Positions 34,412 to 36,426 of a DNA stretch of 36,426 nucleotides are shown piece by piece. Position 1 is the first letter of the stretch. Each line of letters starts with the position of its first letter. The stretch covers positions 1 through 36,426 of the forward strand of contig JAHLFI010000002.1 in NCBI GenBank assembly GCA_018883865.1, written 5' to 3'. A program made the position numbers and the translations under genes. Source of the stretch: Candidatus Oceanisphaera merdipullorum (lineage in GTDB: Bacteria; Pseudomonadota; Gammaproteobacteria; Enterobacterales; Aeromonadaceae). Below the pieces are notes generated by a model that worked only from the letters and a program-made list of their open reading frames with translations, did not search any database and was not told the DNA's origin.

Positions 34412-34660
34412 TTGATCGAAATAATAATCGGCGCGGTAATCGGTGCAATTATTTCTTTAATTGTTGCCGAGCTCTATCATCGTAGGGCTAGTAAAGAGAT
34501 GTCAGGGGAAATTGAGAAGCTTGCGGCGTTAAATGAAGAGTCTAGGGATATGCTAGATTACGCACTTTCCATAATTTCTAATTCTGCTGAAAGTACTGAG
34601 TTAATTAAGCAGCATACGGTTATAGGTACTCCCGATGATCCAGAGTATCCCTATAAATAA
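34412..34660 (+). CDS. Cassette 17 gene: single-pass membrane protein, 82 residues
   Basis: An N-terminal transmembrane helix (MIEIIIGAVIGAIISLIVAE, 1-20) is followed by a charged coiled helix (SKEMSGEIEKLAALNEESRD) and a short tail ending DDPEYPYK. The family is not recognised; it resembles a small anchored coiled-coil protein. The start is TTG with GGAG seven bases upstream; the next in-frame ATG would remove the membrane helix. The cassette carries a family B attC identical inside to that of cassette 15. Confidence 0.65.
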   Translation: MIEIIIGAVIGAIISLIVAELYHRRASKEMSGEIEKLAALNEESRDMLDYALSIISNSAESTELIKQHTVIGTPDDPEYPYK

Positions 34661-34673
34661 TAGTGATAAAAAC

Positions 34674-34749
34674 TTATAACAAGGCCAATCACAACCGCCA
34701 GCAAGCTGGCTGGACTCGCTGACGCTCGCCTGTGTTGGCGGCGTTAACT
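34674..34749 (+). other. attC17, family B (76 bp)
   Basis: R'' TTATAAC, R' GTTAACT. Its interior is identical to that of attC15, although the cassette bodies are unrelated. Confidence 0.94.
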
Positions 34750-34769
34750 AGTAAAAGGAGATAGTTGTA

Positions 34770-35474
34770 ATGGCAGGTGCTAATAATATTGTTTTTGAAT
34801 CAGACCAAATTGTAGAGTTAATAAAAACGCTTGTCTGGCCAATAACTACTATAATTATGGCTTTAGCATTTAGAGTTAAATTAGCATCAGCGCTAGATGG
34901 GTTTCTTAAGAAAAATAATGTCACTGAATTTTCTACGTCAGGGTTTACAGCTAAGTTTTCTCAAACAATTACACCATCAGAACTTCAAGGTGATAATAAA
35001 TCTGTAGAAATCAGTGTTGATTACCATTCAGTTATAAAATATCAAACTGAAAATAAAAGTAAATATACTTGTTCGCTGTTAAAAAACTACCGGCTTTATA
35101 GATGTTCATACAACATTTCCGACTTGGAAGCGCTTGAGATGGTTGAAACAGCACTAGCAATTACTATATCCCATAATATGTACGCAGGAATAAATCGAGT
35201 CATCTATAAATCTCAACTATTTTTTCTTGAACATATTCATAGTCAACGGCCTAATAAAGTAACAACGCCAGATTTGGTTAATTATTTTTCTTCAGTGCAG
35301 TTATCTACTCCATTATTAACTAACATTACCGCTAGTCAATATGTATCTTATTTAATTGGGGCGCTGTTAATGAAAATCACTGCCGATATTTACGAACTGA
35401 CTGACTTTGGTGAATCTTATGTTGAATACATGCGGAATTATCCAAATTTGGTTGGTCATCTTGACCAGAGTTAG
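34770..35474 (+). CDS. Cassette 18 gene: membrane-anchored hypothetical protein, 234 residues
   Basis: A hydrophobic helix at about residues 18-35 (LVWPITTIIMALAFRV) is followed by a soluble domain: a beta-like part (STSGFTAKFSQTITPSE), then helical SDLEALEMVETALAITISHN and ITASQYVSYLIGALLMKITA. I do not recognise the family. AAAGGAG lies about eight bases before the ATG. Its architecture, a short anchor and a C-terminal globular domain, recurs in cassettes 10, 15, 17 and 20. The stop lies inside the attC18 R'' box. Confidence 0.7.
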   Translation: MAGANNIVFESDQIVELIKTLVWPITTIIMALAFRVKLASALDGFLKKNNVTEFSTSGFTAKFSQTITPSELQGDNKSVEISVDYHSVIKYQTENKSKYTCSLLKNYRLYRCSYNISDLEALEMVETALAITISHNMYAGINRVIYKSQLFFLEHIHSQRPNKVTTPDLVNYFSSVQLSTPLLTNITASQYVSYLIGALLMKITADIYELTDFGESYVEYMRNYPNLVGHLDQS

Positions 35475-35533
35475 TTAACAAGGCGCTCAAGCTTTGGACG
35501 CAGCGAGCTGCGCCGCTTAGCTTAGCGTTATGA
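35473..35533 (+). other. attC18, VCR-like family A (61 bp)
   Basis: R'' AGTTAAC, R' GTTATGA. Its interior is very close to attC1. Confidence 0.93.
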
Positions 35534-35841
35534 GTTAATCGTCTGCCAGTTGCGGAGTCAATTTATAGAGTTGTCACCGAGCTGGCGGAAATAGCGAAGC
35601 AAACGGTAACACCGGCATCGCCTGTCAGAGAACCGAGCAAGGTGTTTGGCTGTAGTGCTCAATATTCAAGATCTCAGTTGGATAGTTCGTTGAACATTCA
35701 GCGTGTTTCATACAATAGTCGCTTTGTTTATCTCCAGAGTAAGCAGGAAAGTTCTTACTTTTACTTAAAACTCATAACAAGGCCAATCACAACCGCCAGC
35801 AAGCTGGCTGGACTCGCTAACGCTCGCCTGTGTTGGCGGCG
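35527..35841 (+). repeat. Cassette 19: ORF-poor repeated cassette, copy A4
   Basis: The most diverged copy. It keeps the GTTATGAGTTA start, ttgcggagtcaa, gagttgtcaccgagctg, cgaagcaaa, gcctgtcagaga and the tail aagttcttacttttacttaaaactcataac-type end shared with A3. The 56-codon frame stops after two codons. It lies far from the other copies, near the right of the window. Confidence 0.7.
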
Positions 35842-35847
35842 TTAGGC
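35772..35847 (+). other. attC19, family B (76 bp)
   Basis: R'' TCATAAC, R' GTTAGGC. It has one interior base different from attC15 and attC17. Confidence 0.94.
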
Positions 35848-35860
35848 ACTAGGAGTTGCA

Positions 35861-36187
35861 TTGCAGAAATATATTAAATATTTACTTATTGTAATTTTTA
35901 TTCTGATTGCCGTAGTTGTTGGAAATAATCTGATCCGTGATCCGGATGTCATGTACGAATTGAGAGGTAGATATAAAACGTCTTCTGACGGGCAAACCTA
36001 TCTTGTTATAGAAGATGACAATGGAGGTAAGTGCGGGCTACTACTTGTTGATAAAATTGAGTGGTCGCATGGTATAAATAATAAAGGTAAAGTTGAGCCT
36101 GGAGTACATGACATTGAGTGCGGCACCGGGTTTGCTGTCAATGTTCGTGAAGGTACAACTTATTACTTAAATTATTGGGGGCCGTAA
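35861..36187 (+). CDS. Cassette 20 gene: membrane-anchored small protein, 108 residues
   Basis: An N-terminal signal-anchor helix (MQKYIKYLLIVIFILIAVVV, 1-20) is followed by a beta-rich domain outside the membrane: MYELRGRYKTSSDGQTYLVI, CGLLLVDKIEW and a closing NVREGTTYYLNYWG. Two Cys (C58 and C87) could form a disulfide if it is exported. No family is recognised. The start is TTG with AGGAG five bases before; there is no other start that keeps the anchor. Confidence 0.65.
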   Translation: MQKYIKYLLIVIFILIAVVVGNNLIRDPDVMYELRGRYKTSSDGQTYLVIEDDNGGKCGLLLVDKIEWSHGINNKGKVEPGVHDIECGTGFAVNVREGTTYYLNYWGP

Positions 36188-36189
36188 AT

Positions 36190-36249
36190 GCCTAACAAGG
36201 GGCTCAAGCTTGGACGCAGCAAGCTGCGCCGCTTAGCTTAGCGTTAGCA
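36190..36249 (+). other. attC20, VCR-like family A (60 bp)
   Basis: R'' GCCTAAC, R' GTTAGCA. Its interior is nearly the same as attC11. Confidence 0.93.
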
Positions 36250-36295
36250 GCTCTGCATTGGGCATTCTGGTAATTTATAAAGGGGAGTAAATAGC

Positions 36296-36426
36296 ATGAT
36301 AATTAATGATATTGGTTCTAACTCTGATTACCTAGAAGAAGCATTTACATTTGAACAAATTGGCGAGTTGTCTGGTGACGCTGTAATTGAGTTTGGCGCT
36401 CCTTGGTGTGGACACTGCCAAGCTGC
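36296..36426 (+). CDS. Cassette 21 gene: thioredoxin-family protein, 3' end cut by window edge
   Basis: The first 43 codons are visible. MIINDIGSNSDYLEEAFTFE is followed by VIEFGAPWCGHCQA, a thioredoxin active site with WCGHC instead of the WCGPC of thioredoxin itself; CGHC is found in protein disulfide isomerases and some bacterial thioredoxin-like proteins and makes the pair more oxidising. There is no signal peptide, so it is likely cytosolic. AGGGGAG eight bases before the ATG is a strong ribosome-binding site. The rest of the gene and its attC lie outside the window. Confidence 0.85.
   Translation, partial: MIINDIGSNSDYLEEAFTFEQIGELSGDAVIEFGAPWCGHCQA

Larger units (their letters stand above)
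24099..36426. mobile_element. Chromosomal integron: intI, attI and 20 complete cassettes, running off the right edge
   Basis: The integrase gene points left; all cassettes point right. I find 20 attC sites, each running from an R'' box ending in TAAC to an R' core GTTA. Each cassette begins with seven bases complementary to the R'' box of its own attC, exactly in 19 of 20 cases (cassette 6 has one mismatch), which confirms the boundaries. Cassettes range from 294 to 853 bases. Most genes are AT-rich compared with the upstream chromosome. No transposase or mobilisation gene is seen nearby, so this is the sedentary, chromosomal kind. The array continues past the window. Confidence 0.95.

Noticed and set aside
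35642..35845. 67-codon plus-strand frame running from cassette 19 through attC19
   Set aside because: It crosses an attC site, has no ribosome-binding site and is not conserved in the other copies of the repeated cassette.
25741..36249. CRISPR-like array of regular repeats
   Set aside because: The repeats are attC sites of 59-105 bases spaced 294-853 bases apart with genes between them and core GTTA ends. No short regular spacers or cas genes are present.

Overview
The window looks like the chromosome of a marine-type gammaproteobacterium. Support comes from an rnfABCDGE-nth operon, pfkA, tpiA, elyC and cmoM beside mukFEB (the condensin of Enterobacterales, Vibrionales, Aeromonadales and relatives), and a sedentary chromosomal integron. 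Protein similarity and gene order fit the Vibrio/Aeromonadales side of the class, for example an Oceanimonas/Oceanisphaera-like genus. That last step is inference; there is no rRNA here to settle it.

Bases 1-9848 are mostly minus-strand housekeeping genes: the 5' part of nth, the six-gene rnf operon with overlapping or abutting genes, a 32-residue Cys/Gly-rich microprotein, pfkA, tpiA and elyC. From 9906 to 17291 a plus-strand operon runs cmoM-mukF-mukE-mukB and ends at a strong terminator. Bases 17492-20789 hold single genes: a DUF4282 membrane protein, a 14-helix MFS exporter, a stand-alone EAL phosphodiesterase and a possible 63-residue membrane peptide. Bases 21086-23717 carry a three-gene set whose products all appear to be exported: a Tat-dependent flavin amine oxidase, a one-haem cytochrome c and a RidA-family protein with its own signal peptide. 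Together they read as a periplasmic amine-dehydrogenase pathway: oxidation, electron transfer, then imine hydrolysis.

From 24099 to the right edge the window is a chromosomal integron. An intact tyrosine integrase gene, intI, lies on the minus strand with a canonical LexA box 17 bases upstream. An attI region follows, then 20 complete cassettes and the start of a 21st, all on the plus strand. I placed every boundary by eye from the GTTA core. In 19 of 20 cassettes the first seven bases are exactly complementary to the R'' box of the cassette's own attC; cassette 6 has one mismatch. Four cassettes (1, 3, 5, 19) are divergent copies of one ORF-poor element. The other 16 complete cassettes carry 17 genes: three with HEPN-type RxxxxH or RxxxxxH motifs (candidate RNases, possibly defensive), an HNH_2 nuclease, a WYL-like stand-alone domain, a YkgJ-type Cys-cluster protein, an ABM monooxygenase, several small membrane-anchored proteins and unknowns. 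Cassette 21 starts a thioredoxin-like gene. The attC sites fall into families that do not follow the cassette bodies, and one family resembles the aadA-type attC of mobile class 1 integrons.
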